DNA of 64,000 nucleotides from Raphanus sativus (GCF_000801105.2 NC_079515.1:38945920-39009919), one strand, 5' to 3'. Positions 45,489 through 57,606 are shown, counted from the stretch's first letter. The notes: generated by a model not told the origin, from the sequence alone. A program made the numbers and translations.

Positions 45489-46438
45489 CTAGATCTTGTC
45501 GGGCGGGTATTTATTTTATGTTTTTAGTTTTTTATTTATAAATGATGTGGCGGGTATTTATTTTATGTTTTTAGTTTTTTATTTATAAATGATATATTTG
45601 TAATATTTAAACATAAATTCAGATTGAAATTAATGGTTGTAGTTATAATAAAAATTAAAAGTTTTAAAAAATACTTTGATATAAATTTTAATTTCCTAAT
45701 TAAAATATTATAGAAATGGGTCATGATTTTTTTCAATTCCAAAATCTTAGCATTCTTAATAACAAATAAAATAATTTATAAATACATAAAAGATATAAAC
45801 ATATTTGAAATTAAAATAAATTTGTTAAAAAATATCTTACGCCATTGTTATTTATTTCTATAGTTTAACCCGTGGCCGTATAAATATTTGCTTTCACTTC
45901 AATTTTTTCTTTGTTCTAATGATAATACATATATATATATATATATATAACATTTTAAAACAAAATTGTTAGCATAACATTTTAAAACAAAAATTTTATT
46001 TATTACTTTAAATAATTATATTATGTGAATTTAATCGTCTATTATATCAGAGTGTATCATATAAAAATCTAATATTTATAACTAATTAGACTTATATTAT
46101 AAAAGTGTTATACTAACAATTTATAAATAAAATATTTTATATTTTATTTATATGATATATAAATTGATTTTGATGTGCGATTTTTATTTAATTATTTTTA
46201 TTAATAAAAAATATTAAATGTTAACAAAAAATCTATAAGGAAATTTATTTTGGTTAAGATTCATTCTATTAAACAAATATATTATTTAAATTAGGAAAAG
46301 ACATTAAATACTTAAATCTATCATTTAAATAAGAAAAAGACAAAATTCTCTAGTTACCAAACAAAATTTTTTTTTCTAAAGATTCCTATCCCTATTAACA
46401 AACAGAAGCTTAAAGTACTTCTACTTTAATAAGATAGA
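45489..46438 (-). mobile_element. Non-autonomous Helitron, 950 bp, minus orientation
   Basis: On the minus strand the 5' end at 46438 is A-TCTATCTTATTAAAGTAG and the 3' end at 45489 is ACCCGCCCGACAAGATCTAG followed by T. The 47-bp segment starting gcgggtatttattttatg at 45503 is tandemly repeated at 45550, duplicating half of the terminal hairpin. No coding capacity. An (AT)n run lies at about 45929-45949. Confidence 0.75.
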
Positions 46439-46878
46439 TGTATCATTGTTTTTGTTTCTCCCTCCCCTGCTTGTAGTTACTAGCTCCATTTATGCTTGTC
46501 TCGTAAACACCTAGTCTCGATGAATTTTCCATGAGCATGTGAAACAAAAGATTCATTACACCTTTCCTGATTTTCAGTCTGAAACAGATTGCCATGAGGC
46601 TTCACTCTGGCTGTCTGCCTAGTGGGTCTTTTCACACGATCACTAGGTCCATTAAACTTCATTAAGCCCACTATAAAATCGGTAAAATCGATATATTAGA
46701 AAGCTTGGGGCTCTTATGGAAATAAATAGAAGAGTGAGGGACCATGGTTAGAAACGAAAAGAAATAGAACAAGTGGACGACCACGGCGTAAGATCAACAT
46801 GCGGTTGATGGGAACGAGACGAAGACCGCATTTTCTCGTTCTGCCATGCATGCTGTGTCTTTTTATGATTTTTTTTGT
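46439..46878. other. Spacer
   Basis: No supported gene. Short frames on the minus strand (46480-46933) show no family match and one of them runs into the SINE. Confidence 0.5.
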
Positions 46879-46893
46879 AACTAAGATTCTTTT

Positions 46894-47017
46894 CGCCACC
46901 CAGCTTCGAAACCCGGCCACAGCGATTTAACATCCTTACTGCTGGGGCGCTGGACCCCTTCGGGGGATATTTGGGAAAGTGGCTGCCCAGACACCAGAGA
47001 TATCAAAAAAAAAAAAA
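46894..47017 (+). mobile_element. SINE with 15-bp target duplication and poly(A)
   Basis: aactaagattctttt is repeated perfectly at 46879-46893 and 47018-47032. The insert of about 124 bp starts cgccacccagcttcgaaacc, containing a B-box-like gcttcgaaaccc, passes through ctggggcgctggacccc and ends in a poly(A) of about 14. No A box is found in front of the B box, so the copy is 5'-truncated or belongs to a family with a shifted promoter. Confidence 0.85.
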
Positions 47018-47032
47018 AACTAAGATTCTTTT

Positions 47033-48508
47033 TTATGCATTTTCATTCTTTTGTCGAGATTATGCATTTTCATCTTTTTAGTTTTGGTCAAATGCATTTT
47101 CATCTTTTCAGGGTGAAACTTATACAAAATCATCAATGTAAAGTATACGTAAAACCAACAAGGAAGTTAAAGACTACTTAAATGAGTAAAAACCTTTTCT
47201 TACAAAGAAGTAAAGAACAACAAATCTACTAAAAATTAACTATGGTAGTTTATGTAAATGTGTAACATTCCGTTAAATTAGTTTTTTTTAAACATTGCGT
47301 AAAAATTAATAAAAACAAACTATATATATATATATATATATTATTTTCGGAAAGAATGCTTTAAATGGATGAAATCAATCTAATCCAAGCACACATGGTT
47401 TCTTATACCTCACATAACTATCATCACTCGTTCAAAATGTTTTTGCATACCTCTCAAAAGGGCGTATGATGACTTTCTCAAACTTCCCATTATACCATCA
47501 ACACTTGGTCGAGGAAGACCATCAAAGGGCTATTGTTAGGAGAGTCCAAAAAGAATCTACACCTTAGTCAAGTTTGCAGGGCATGTTTATTACCAACAAG
47601 GAACGATCAACTTTTTTTTCTTAAAAAAAGACGAATTAGAAATACAATCAGTCTTGAACATAACCGGATGAAATATTTGTATTAGAGCCTTAGATTTTTC
47701 AATCTGATATACATAAATTTATTTTCTTTTGATATGATGATGCATACATAAATTTATAACATCCAATAATTAAACTATTTTTTCTATATTATTTAGAACT
47801 CTTGAAATTTCAGGAAGAGATCTTTTTTCTTTCTTTTTGAACACCAGGAAGAGATCATAATCAAAGGGTTGGTTATGCAAAGCCTTGCGTCAACGTCAGT
47901 TCAAAGTAAAATGATTCTATACTTACTTTCTAGGTATATATTTATTGAAATCACGTAGTATTTTGACAACCTATTTACATTTCTTCTCTAATCAAACTCA
48001 CGCATGAAAGAACAGAGAGATTAAAGTTTAAATGTATATCAATAAAATTTATGTCGACATAATCTACAACCAATAGAAATCTCTAGAAATATGAGGCTAC
48101 AACCAGTATAATTCACTACGAATGGACCCATTCGCTCCATGTGCTAGCTATAACGAGCACATCAAACTAATAACATCTGCTTTTTGTTATTGCCGCCAGT
48201 CCTTTATTTGATGCCGAGTGTTTAAAATGTGAACTAAAATATCTAGGAAACAGTTAAAAGATGGTCTCTCTCTCAGTCTTTGTCATATTAATAAGAGAGT
48301 GAATTAATCTAAAACATAAATAAAAACTCCAACCGTGAATCCAGCCATGAAACTCTTTTCAATATCTTTTTATTTTATTTTGTTCTCAGAAAAGCTCATT
48401 TTATAGTTTGTTCCTTTCTTCTCTACCTCTCACTCCTATAGATCTGTTTCTTTGTTTTCTTACCCTCTTTTGCTTTCAACTTCTCTTCCAGTGAGAGAGT
48501 GAGAGAGA
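47033..48508. other. Intergenic DNA and pectin acetylesterase promoter
   Basis: Contains an (AT)n run at 47321-47341 and a tail-only insertion at 47811-47856. The last 150 bp before 48509 are CT-rich (ttctctacctctcactcc) and end in a GAGA-rich leader, likely the 5' UTR. Confidence 0.5.
47811..47856. mobile_element. Tail-only micro-insertion with 12-bp duplication
   Basis: caggaagagatc at 47811-47822 is repeated at 47845-47856 around a 22-bp insert, ttttttctttctttttgaacac. Orientation is that of an inverted transcript end GTTC-A(n). Confidence 0.65.
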
Positions 48509-50829
48509 ATGGATAAGCTTTTGTTGCTGGTAGGGCTTAATGTAGCTTGGCTGATACTAGGAACTCAAGCAAATGAGTATTTAGACTTCAATGTAACAGA
48601 GATAGACCGCATTGAGGAACTAGAGTTTGGATTCTCCAAATACAGTTCCAATTTGAACCCTTTACTCGTTGGTCTCACTTTTATCAGAGGAGCTGACTCA
48701 GGAGCTGGTACTCTCTCTGCTTCTGTCACTAGATCTTCTCCATGTCTCTCTTTATTTACTTTTATGTGTTCTTTAGAAGTTGTCTACCCCTTTTACCTTT
48801 TTGTGTGTTCTTCACTTTATTCACTTAAACTACATTCTTCTCAGCTTGTTTGTTTTTGTCTCTTGTCCCCTTCCAGATTTTAACTTTGTTTTTACGTTTA
48901 CTGTTATGTATTCCTCACGATTCCTGCTTAGGAAAAAATGTATACAAAAACAAAATTAATGTAATGTTTAATTTTTTAGTAACTTAATATACTCAGAGTA
49001 TGTTATGTTCTGTGATGTGTCACTAGAAAAAAAACATTACAGTGATTTAACATTGATTTGGTTGTGTCTTATCACAGTTTGTTTGGATGGAACATTGCCT
49101 GGATACCACTTGCACCGTGGACATGGATCTGGAGCTGATAGCTGGCTCATTCAATTAGAGGTTCAGTGAATGATTTGTTGTCTATGAGAAGCTACTGTTT
49201 ATAACTCTTTTCATTGTTAAAATGTTTATTATGATAAATAGGGAGGAGGATGGTGCAACAACGTCAGGACATGTGTATACAGGAAGAAGACTAGACGTGG
49301 ATCATCTAACTACATGGAGAAGGAGCTTCAGTTTACAGGAATATTGAGTGATAAAGCTCAAGAAAATCCTGGTTTAGTCTCTCAAATCTTTGTTCATGTG
49401 GTGTGACCATGTAATGTAATTTTGAGGATTATTGATCCGCATTGTCTTTTTTTGCAGACTTCTTTAACTGGAATAGAGTTAAGCTTCGTTACTGTGATGG
49501 CGCTTCTTTCAGTGGAGATGGACAGGATGAGGTTAGAATCATTACACAATTGAGTTAAATAGAGTTCATAAGTGATCCATTGATGTTGCTTTGGATCAGT
49601 CAATGCTTGATTTGATCTTAGTTCTATACATTTGAGCATCTTTTACAGGCTGCACAGCTTCAGTTTAGAGGGGAGCGTATCTGGAGAGCAGCCATAGATG
49701 ATTTGAAGGCAAATGGAATGCGATACGCTAGCCAGGTTTGACACTTAAAAAACTTCTTTTGATCTCACACTTCAGGATCAAAGGCAAAGAGTATTTTCTT
49801 ATGGAACTGTTAATGTTGTGTCAGGCACTTCTATCTGGATGTTCAGCTGGTGGTTTGGCAGCAATATTACGCTGCGATGAGTTTAGGAACTTGTTCCCTG
49901 AATCCACCAAAGTCAAGTGCTTGAGTGACGCAGGCTTGTTCTTGGACACAGCTGATGTGTCTGGTGGACGAACAATCAGGAACTTATACAATGGTATAGT
50001 AGAGTTTCAAAGTGTGAAGAACAACCTGCCTCGTATGTGCACAAACCATCTTGATCCAACTTCGGTAATACATTTTTTTTTGTACTCTCTCATCCTGATG
50101 ATGTTACAAAACGAACAGTTTATGGACCTCCTTTTGTGTCTGTGCAGTGTTTCTTCCCAGAGAATCTGATCAGTCAGATGAAAACTCCTCTTTTTATTGT
50201 CAACGCAGCATATGATACATGGCAGGTAGGAACATTACATTTGCTTAGGTATTCTCCTTTGAATGTTTAGGCTCACACAACAAGTTTCTTATAATCAGAT
50301 TCAAAGCAGTATAGCTCCAACATCAGCTGATCCTAGTGGGTTTTGGCATGAGTGTAGACTCAACCATGAAAAATGCACCTCTGGACAGATGCGGTTCTTG
50401 CAAGGTTTGTTGAAACTTGTGGACTTTACTTTTTCAAAAGTGTTGCATCACACTAACTGTTTTGATCTTTGTATCCTGAGAACAGGATTCAGGGATCAGA
50501 TGCTGAGAGTAGTTAAGGGCTTCTCAATGTCTAGACAGAATGGTTTGTTCATAAACTCCTGCTTTGCTCACTGCCAAACCGAGAGGCAAGATACTTGGTT
50601 TGCAGATGACTCCCCTGTCATAAGGAAAAAGGTAAACAAACACAGAGAAGCAAAGGCTGTTTGTTCCAGGATCTTTGTCCCTTGTGAGAATCTGATCTTG
50701 GCTTTGTATATTTGAATGTAGGCGGTGGCAATAGCTGTGGGAGATTGGTATTTTGATAGAGCAGAAGTAAAGTTAGTTGACTGTCCTTACCCTTGTGACA
50801 GGAGCTGCCACAACTTGGTGTTCAGATGA
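48509..50829 (+). CDS. Pectin acetylesterase (CE13 / Notum-like family)
   Basis: Removes acetyl groups from cell-wall pectin; secreted. Ten GT-AG exons, 48509-48707, 49078-49160, 49242-49371, 49458-49531, 49649-49735, 49825-50064, 50148-50225, 50299-50404, 50486-50631 and 50722-50829, keep one frame of 416 residues. Signal peptide about residues 1-21 ([21 protein letters not shown]). Core motifs: [40 protein letters not shown], then the nucleophile elbow [12 protein letters not shown] (catalytic Ser), the NAAYDTWQ Asp and the SCFAHCQ His, a complete Ser-Asp-His triad. Many paired cysteines and a C-terminus [16 protein letters not shown]. Position equals At3g05910 (PAE12). Exon 1 carries an extra stretch of about 30 residues between the signal peptide and the domain ([20 protein letters not shown]), as in that subgroup. 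Confidence 0.93.
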
Positions 50830-51267
50830 TTGACTATATACATACCTTAGAAAGCTTCTCTCAAATGGAGAGGGTTTTGTATCCTTAAAGCATTACCAAT
50901 GCCTCATTGGAGAATTGTATGATTGATCTGTGCTTCTCTGGAAAACAATAATAAAACCCGAAAACAAAGTTTAAATGCAATCACAGAGAAATGATTCTTC
51001 TAACTAATTTTGCATTTCATAAAGAGATCTCTTTCATAAATATCAAACAATATAATATAGTAAAGTATAAGGAAAGTAGAGACTAGAGAGAATATACAGA
51101 GTGTGTTGACACTTCACACCCTGGTTCTAGGGTGAGAGACAGCTATACAGTGTTCCCCACTTTTGTGATGATTATATATGTTGAGCGTTTTTCTTCAACA
51201 ACTCTGCAAATAATAATCTGAAACTTTTGAAGTTTGAACCCTGTCCACTCCTTCTGAATCTTCTTTC

Positions 51268-53054
51268 ATGGCTTCTGATTCTCAGACCGCAACTGCAACT
51301 ACATCTGAAAAGGTAAGCTAGCTCAGATATTCTCCCTCTGGTTCCATAGAATCTTATTATTACATAGGTTTATACTCATCTATGTGTGTATTATATATGT
51401 ACCTGCAACTATGAAAGTTCGGTTAGAGTGAAGGAGGGAAGATTGGTTGTGCATCTTTCATTGTTTTGGAATGCTTAGTATGGTTCTAGTTCTCTTTTTC
51501 TGTAAGAATCTGGAGAATAATGAAACAATAATTAGAGGGAAAACAAAAAACTTTTTAGAAGTTGTTGATTATAGCACATGGACATGGATGTTATATGAAA
51601 CCATCTTTGTCTATAGTTTTCTAGAAAAAATATTTTACAAATATGATTATAGTTTCAAAATAAGCAATAGTTAGTTAGTGTTCTGTTTAAGAAGAGAATA
51701 CTAAGGAGGGTTTTGCTTTAATCCGATGCAGCCACTGGAGAACAAGGGGAACGAGGAGGCTAATTCGATGGAGAAAAAAATTGTTTTGGAGGAAACTGTG
51801 GATGTGGTGAAAGATAAACCGGACCTGACGGTTGCAGAGGAGGAGAAGAGTGTTCAGACTCCTGCTGGTGAACCGGAGAAAGAGATACCTGCAGATGTGG
51901 AGAAGGCTGCAGCAATTGTGAAAGCAGAGGAGTCTATGGATAAGGAGAAAGATGAAAATGGTGAGGAGAAGGTGGCTGAGCAAGGGGAATTTAAAGAACC
52001 AACCCTTGTAAAAGAGGGCGTTGCAGAGGTTAATGTTCAAGCAGAAGATGAAAATGGCGAGGAGAAGGTAGCTGAACAAGTGGGGCTTAAAGAACCAACC
52101 CTTGTGAAAGAGAGTGTTGAAGAAGTTAAGATTGAAAATGTTGGTGTGGAGAAAGCAGAAGAGAAGCGAGCCGTGGAGAGTGTGGTTGAAGAAGAGCCCA
52201 AGGGTAAGGAGGAGGAGAAGATGGTTGATGTTTCTGAATCAACAGATGAAGCAGGAAGCAAACAGGTGGAACCAGTTGATGTTCAACATCCTAGAGAAGT
52301 ATCTGCGGAGACTGTAGATGTTGAGGTTCTTGAAGTTGAGCCAAAACCAGACACTTCTGAATCTGGTTCTGCTTTGTGCCCTGAGGAAATTGTACCAATA
52401 AACCAAGATTCAGACACTGCTCCCAAAAAGGAAACTGAAGAAGACGCTTCTTCTCTTTCTGATGTCATTGAGAAGGCCATTACTGAAGAGAATCATGTCG
52501 TTGATGAACCATCAAAGGATGAAAAAGCTTCTGAATCTGTTTCTGCTTTGTGCCCTGAGAGAGTTGTACCGTCAAATCAAGATTCAGACACATCTCTCGA
52601 AAAGGAAGCTGAAGGAGACGTTTCTTGTCCTCCTGATGTCATCGAGAAGGCCAAAACTGAAGAGAAGGATGTGGTGGAAGAACCATCAAAGGATGAAAAA
52701 GAGAAAGTGAGTGAAGAAGCCAAAGATGTTGTAACTAAACTAGCTACAGAAGATGAGAACATCAAGAAAGAAAATGATACAGAATCAACAGAAGTAAACA
52801 AACAAGAGGAATCAATTACAGAGAAAATAGCAGAGGTTGTAGAAGCAGAAACTGTTGCTAAAGAGAGCGATGAGCCAAAACAAGAACCAGAAATCACAAC
52901 GGAAGAAGTTTCTGTCAAGCAAAAACATTCAAACAGCATTATGTCAAAGGTGAAGCAGTCTCTTGTTAGGGCAAAGAAAGCAATCATTGGGAAGTCTCCA
53001 AGCTCTAAGACTATCACAACTGAAGAAACCAAAGAAGAGGTCAAAGCCAAGTGA
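51268..53054 (+). CDS. Glu/Lys-rich repeat protein, At3g05900 (neurofilament-related) type
   Basis: Two exons, 51268-51312 (MASDSQTATATTSEK) and 51732-53054, give 455 residues. The protein is dominated by E, K, V, A and S, lacks Cys-rich or enzymatic motifs and is probably disordered or long-helical. Two internal duplications: EKVAEQ..xKEPTLVKE..VEEV at about residues 90-110 and 117-140 (DNA near 51958-52021 and 52057-52120), and a longer unit of about 60 residues containing SALCPE, VPxNQDSDT, DVIEKA and EEPSKDEK (DNA near 52351-52529 and 52531-52706). The C-terminus differs: IMSKVKQSLVRAKKAIIGKS is basic and amphipathic, suggesting membrane or cytoskeletal binding. Arabidopsis annotations call it neurofilament protein-related purely on composition; the molecular role is unknown. 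Place equals At3g05900. Confidence 0.88.
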
Positions 53055-54271
53055 TAGGTTTCTTGAAGTCTTTCAAGTATTTTAATTTTTTTTTTGTTGG
53101 TTTCTGTTTCGTGTGGGAGAAGAAAGCAGAACATTCTTTTTCTTTGTTGTATGGCTTTGTGTGGCTTATAACTTGTATCTGTAATCATACAAAGGTTTTG
53201 CTTTGTGTTATGGACGTGTGTTGAGATAATGAGATGTAGGTCAAAGAAAACAAGAAAAAGAAGATGTGTTCGACTTAAGACAATCCAGACGTCTAATTCA
53301 TCAGCGATCCAAAATGGGCCGTCATGGGCTTATACTAACTGCAGTAAAGGTCCAGAAAGTACGTAAGAGTGGACCCAGATGCCTCCGGACCAACGTCGGT
53401 CGGAAGGATAAGAACAAATCGCTTTTTTTTCTTAATCAAGATATTACCACCTACTGTATTTTATAACAAGAAAGAAAAAAGAGAGGAACCATTTTGATTA
53501 GGACATCATTTTTAAAGTAGATCTAGACATCTAATAGTGTGTGTGTGTGTGTGGTGCAATTTTATGCCACGGCCCACGGCTATGCGTTGGTGTCGGCCAC
53601 AATATTTTTATAATCAAATAAAAACTAAGAATATTAAGTTAATAATTGTGATTTTATGAAAGTATTGAGTGTGAAGAAAGCAACTTTAGGAAGAAAGAAC
53701 ATATGCTATTATGCTGACAGAGTAGAATGATCCACACCGAGTCACCAAGGATCTCAAAACTTTCTTGCTTTTGCTCCAAATATTGTTCATGTAGGCTAAG
53801 CTTTGCTGTCATAAGTTTAGAGTCATACTAAATAATAATATGCAGGTATTGCGTATATATCTACATCCAGCCATGCATCTATATTGATACCCATACGATA
53901 CAGCGAATACAAACTGGGAATTGAACACACCAAAGGAGTGTAAAGTAATCAAGCATATATGCCAATATTTATGGAGCATGGTCTTGGCACGTGAGAGGAC
54001 CGCCGGAAAATGTGTTGACAGAACTGAAGGCATGTGCATTGTCCACGTGGTATGTTCCTGTGAGAGTTATATGTGTGAGTAGGTGTGAGAGTTATATGTA
54101 TGGGCATACCTCTCACCGACCAATACGGCGGAGATTGTCCCGGCCCACATTCGTATTCCGACAACAATATGGTTTGATAGTATATGTTAAGGTTATAAAA
54201 CTTATAATTGGTTGTGTTTGTGCTACGTGTACCTTGTGGGCTAAGCCACTTAAGTTTCTGACAAGTTCCAT
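53055..54271. other. Intergenic DNA
   Basis: 3' flank of the repeat protein gene, a (gt)n run near 53538-53552 and a TATA-poor spacer. An ACCGAC (DRE core) sits at about 54115, about 1.4 kb before the first RCI2 gene; too distant to assign. No gene supported. Confidence 0.5.
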
Positions 54272-55365
54272 GAAGTTTAGTCAAATTTGAGCTTTTCACT
54301 TGGTCCTATAATCCTTAACCAAATAACTTTTTTTTCTTTTGTGAACAAAAAATTCAACTAGTAAGTTAATTCTTGGTTAAACATTAGTCGAACACGCTTA
54401 TCTACATCCATGGACATTTATTTACTTCCACATCATCTTCAATTTAAATGATATATCCTATAAATGATTTTACGGTTCAGAACTGATAAATCTGAGGATA
54501 TTAATTTGTATTATCACATGAAAGAGTAATGTAATGTATTATTAATGTGAATCAACTCAAACATCTTTATGCAATTTTAATTTGAATATTAACAGATATA
54601 CTGTTTAATCTCATTAGTAATTTTGATCATTTAGATTGAATCAAAACATATAGTAAAACTAGAATTAGAAGAAAAACTTATTAATAAAAACTATATAGGT
54701 CTGTGTTAAAAAAAACAATAAAGGTCATGAAATATTTAAGTTATTAATTTGAGAGTTAGTTTTAATTAATTTTTGTGAAATATTATTGTTGGATATCTCT
54801 TTACCACACAGAGCAAGGATAAACAAGGTTAACCAAAACAAAAAATATTTTTGTATCCTTAACTATATAATGGTTTCAAGATCCAACATTTTCCTTTTCA
54901 CTTTTAATATTTCATAACTAATTTTTATATATTATAATGACTTTGTCTAATAAAATTTAATACGCTGCTTTATTAGTTAATAATTATTATTTTATGTTCA
55001 AATTAATAAACTTAGTCTCTATTTATAGAGAATTGAAAATAATATATTCCTATTAAAAATATCTAGCCATTTTGCATCACAAAAATCATTTAGCTTATAG
55101 TAAACATTTTAATGAAAAATAATTAGAAGAATATAAAAATATCAAAAACTTAAAAAAATAACATTCCTTGTAGGTGGTTTTTACTTTCAACATATTAGAT
55201 ATTCTACACAGATTTCACTTTTAACATATTTATTGTAATGCTTATCTGTTGATATTCAACATTCCTTTCCAGTTGTACATACTCTATTGTAGTGATTATC
55301 TGTTGATATTCAACATTCCATTTCAGTTGTACATACTCTAAATAAAATATAAGAACAAGTACGCA

Positions 55366-55373
55366 CCACGTGG
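55366..55373 (+). promoter_or_regulatory. G-box/ABRE (CCACGTGG) upstream of RCI2 copy 1
   Basis: Palindromic CCACGTGG, 126 bp before the ATG, within gcaccacgtggct. The same motif and context occur before copies 2 and 3. ACGTG cores bind bZIP ABF and bHLH factors and drive ABA and stress responses. A TATA box (ctatatatag, about 55392) follows 20 bp later. Confidence 0.75.
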
Positions 55374-55491
55374 CTTGGCTCATAAAGTATGGTCTATATA
55401 TAGCGAGAAGATGTCAAAGAATCCAAAATCATCCAGAGTAGTTATCTTACAACTTAGTAGCTCAGCTTTAAGAAATTCCAAGAGCTTCAAA

Positions 55492-55759
55492 ATGGGCACA
55501 GCCACTTTCGTAGAGATCCTTCTTGCTATCCTCTTGCCTCCTCTCGGCGTCTTTCTCAAGTTTGGTTGCAATGTATACTTTCTCTTCACTCTGACTACTT
55601 CTGTGATTTTTTTTTTCATCTTATAATTACATGTATTATAAAAGTTTGACAAGTTATTTTGTTCTTTTACAGGTTGAGTTTTGGATATGTCTGATATTGA
55701 CGCTGTTTGGTTATATTCCCGGGATCATCTACGCTCTTTATGCCATCACCAAGGAGTAA
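55492..55759 (+). CDS. RCI2B: RCI2/PMP3-family small hydrophobic membrane protein, copy 1 (RCI2B-like)
   Basis: Exons 55492-55572 and 55673-55759 give 55 residues with two membrane helices: TFVEILLAILLPPLGVFLKF and VEFWICLILTLFGYIPGIIY, separated by the conserved GC motif, ending YAITKE. PMP3/RCI2 proteins sit in the plasma membrane and reduce sodium entry and membrane over-polarisation under cold and salt; RCI2B is At3g05890. The open frame continues in phase upstream to two further Met codons, but the first lies before the TATA box at 55392 and the second (55411) would be at or before the likely transcription start, so MGTATF is the sensible start. The 3' UTR carries an intron-like segment ending tgtgtag near 56020. 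The one-residue Glu extension is unlike the Arabidopsis 54-residue form. Confidence 0.92.
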
Positions 55760-56330
55760 GGACTGATTGTTTCTAGCTCCACTGTTCTCTCCTTTTGGTC
55801 TCCTTGTAAGCTTTCTCCACTATCTCTCTCCCTGGGTATATATTTTTATAATTGTATAATGCTATATATGTGCATGTGATGACTATAGAACGAGCTTTGT
55901 TTAAGTTTTTTTTTTTTGCTTAACATTTGGCTTTGTTTAAGTTGAATCATATTTGATTTTATCTATGTTTTAAGGAATCTACTGACCAAGTTTAATTTTA
56001 CATTTGTTGTTGTTGTGTAGAGGGAGGGAACATGCGGCTTCACCGTGTTAACTCATTGGGAGTGATTCATCATTTGTTTTATGTTATGAGCAATTATATT
56101 TCATTATCGTATTTTGTATTATTATAATTTATGTGATATGAAAAAAGCCTTTTGAATAGTTGGAAATTGGATCATACCGTCTGACTAAAACAATAATAAT
56201 GTTGAAATACATGTATCGAAGTTTAGTCAAATTTGAACTTTTCACTTGGTCTTATAATCTTAAAACAAATAACTTCTTTTTCTTTTATGAACAAAAATTT
56301 CAACTAATAAGTTAATTTTTGGGCTAAAAA

Positions 56331-56502
56331 TGTTTACAATTACGCTGCACTGCAGTTAACAATAACAAAAATCTCTACATATACCTTTTTTACAACCTTT
56401 TACATATACCATATATTTATACGTTTTTATAACCGTTAGAACTGTATTACAGTTGAACCGCTTATCCCATACCGCTTTAAATCGCAGTCACCATTCAGAG
56501 CC
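56331..56502. mobile_element. MITE-like insertion (172 bp) specific to duplication copy B
   Basis: Compared with copy A (gttaattc then ttggttaaac), copy B has 172 extra bp with imperfect inverted ends GGGCTAAAAATG and GGCTCTGAATGG (right end inverted) and paired gctgcactgcagtt / ccgctttaaatcgcag blocks. It has no coding and no clear target duplication, most like a hAT-type MITE that arrived after the duplication. Confidence 0.55.
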
Positions 56503-57330
56503 TTGGTTAAACATAAGTCGAACACGCTTACCTACATCCATGGCTATTTATTTACTCCCACACCATCTTCAATTTAAATGATATATCCTATAAATGATTT
56601 ACGGATTAGAACTAATAAATCTGAGGATCTTAGTTTGTATTATCACATGAAAGAGTAATGTAATGTATTATTAATGTGACTCAATCCAAACATCTTTACG
56701 AAATCTTAATATTAACAGATATACTGTTTAATAGTAATTTTGATTTATTTAGATTGAATCAAAACATATAGTAAAACTAGAATTATAAGAAAAATTTATC
56801 CATAAAACTATATATAGTTCATGAAATGTTTAAGTTATTAATTTGAGAGTTAAATTTAATTAATTTTTGTGAAATATTATTGTTAGATGTCTCTTTATAT
56901 ATATTTTGTACCAAAACGAAAAATATTTTTGTACCCTTAACTATATATAATATGGTTTCAAGATCCAACATATTCCTTTTTTCATTTTTAATATTCCATA
57001 TCAATTTTTTATTCCACCTTATTATTCCACACAATATTTAATTTTTATATACTATAATGACGTTGTCTAATAAAATTTAATACCCTGTTTTATTAGTTAG
57101 AAATTATTATTTTATGATCAAATCAATAAACTTAGTCTCTATTTATAGAGAACTAAGAATAATATATTTTCTATAAAAAATCTAGCTTTTGTATTACAAA
57201 AAAATATATTTAGCCTATAGTAAAATATTTAATTTAAAATAATTAGGAAAATATATAAATATCAAAAATCTTTTATGACATGCATTCTCGGTGGTATTCA
57301 CATTCAACATATTAGATATATTCAAAAAAA

Positions 57331-57436
57331 TTTTTTTTTTTTTTTTTATAACCGTGGTGTGATCCCAAAGGTTTTCTAGGCCCAAAGACTAATCACCACG
57401 AGGCCCGCAAGATCCGCGTTTTCTTACCACTTACCA
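57331..57436 (-). mobile_element. Internally deleted SINE fragment in the promoter of RCI2 copy 2
   Basis: Starts with a T run (57331-57347, the poly(A) in minus orientation), then ccaaaggttttctaggcccaa, cccaaagactaat and gatccgcgttttctta, matching the 3' part of the SINE at 18896-19058 (aggctcaaagactaatccc..ggattttctt). The B-box half is missing: ttttctta passes straight to ccactta. Absent from copy A. Confidence 0.7.
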
Positions 57437-57598
57437 CAAAAAAAATTCACTTTTAACATATTTAGTGTAATGATTATCTGTTGATATTCAACATTCCATT
57501 CCAGTTATACATTCTCTATTGTAATGATTATCTGTTGATATTCAACATTCCATTCCAGTTTGTACATACTCTAAATAAAAGATAAGAACAAGTACGCA

Positions 57599-57606
57599 CC
57601 ACGTGG
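57599..57606 (+). promoter_or_regulatory. G-box/ABRE (CCACGTGG) upstream of RCI2 copy 2
   Basis: Same motif and spacing as copy 1 (123 bp before the ATG). The TATA box of copy 1 (ctatatatag) is replaced here by gtatatacgg, so the core promoter differs although the G-box is intact. Confidence 0.7.

Noticed and set aside
51687..53188. Long antisense frames opposite the Glu/Lys-rich gene
   Set aside because: Ser/Phe/Leu-rich shadows of GAA/AAG-rich coding DNA.
53991..54299. Open frames on both strands near 54.1 kb
   Set aside because: No homology, no promoter context and random codon use.
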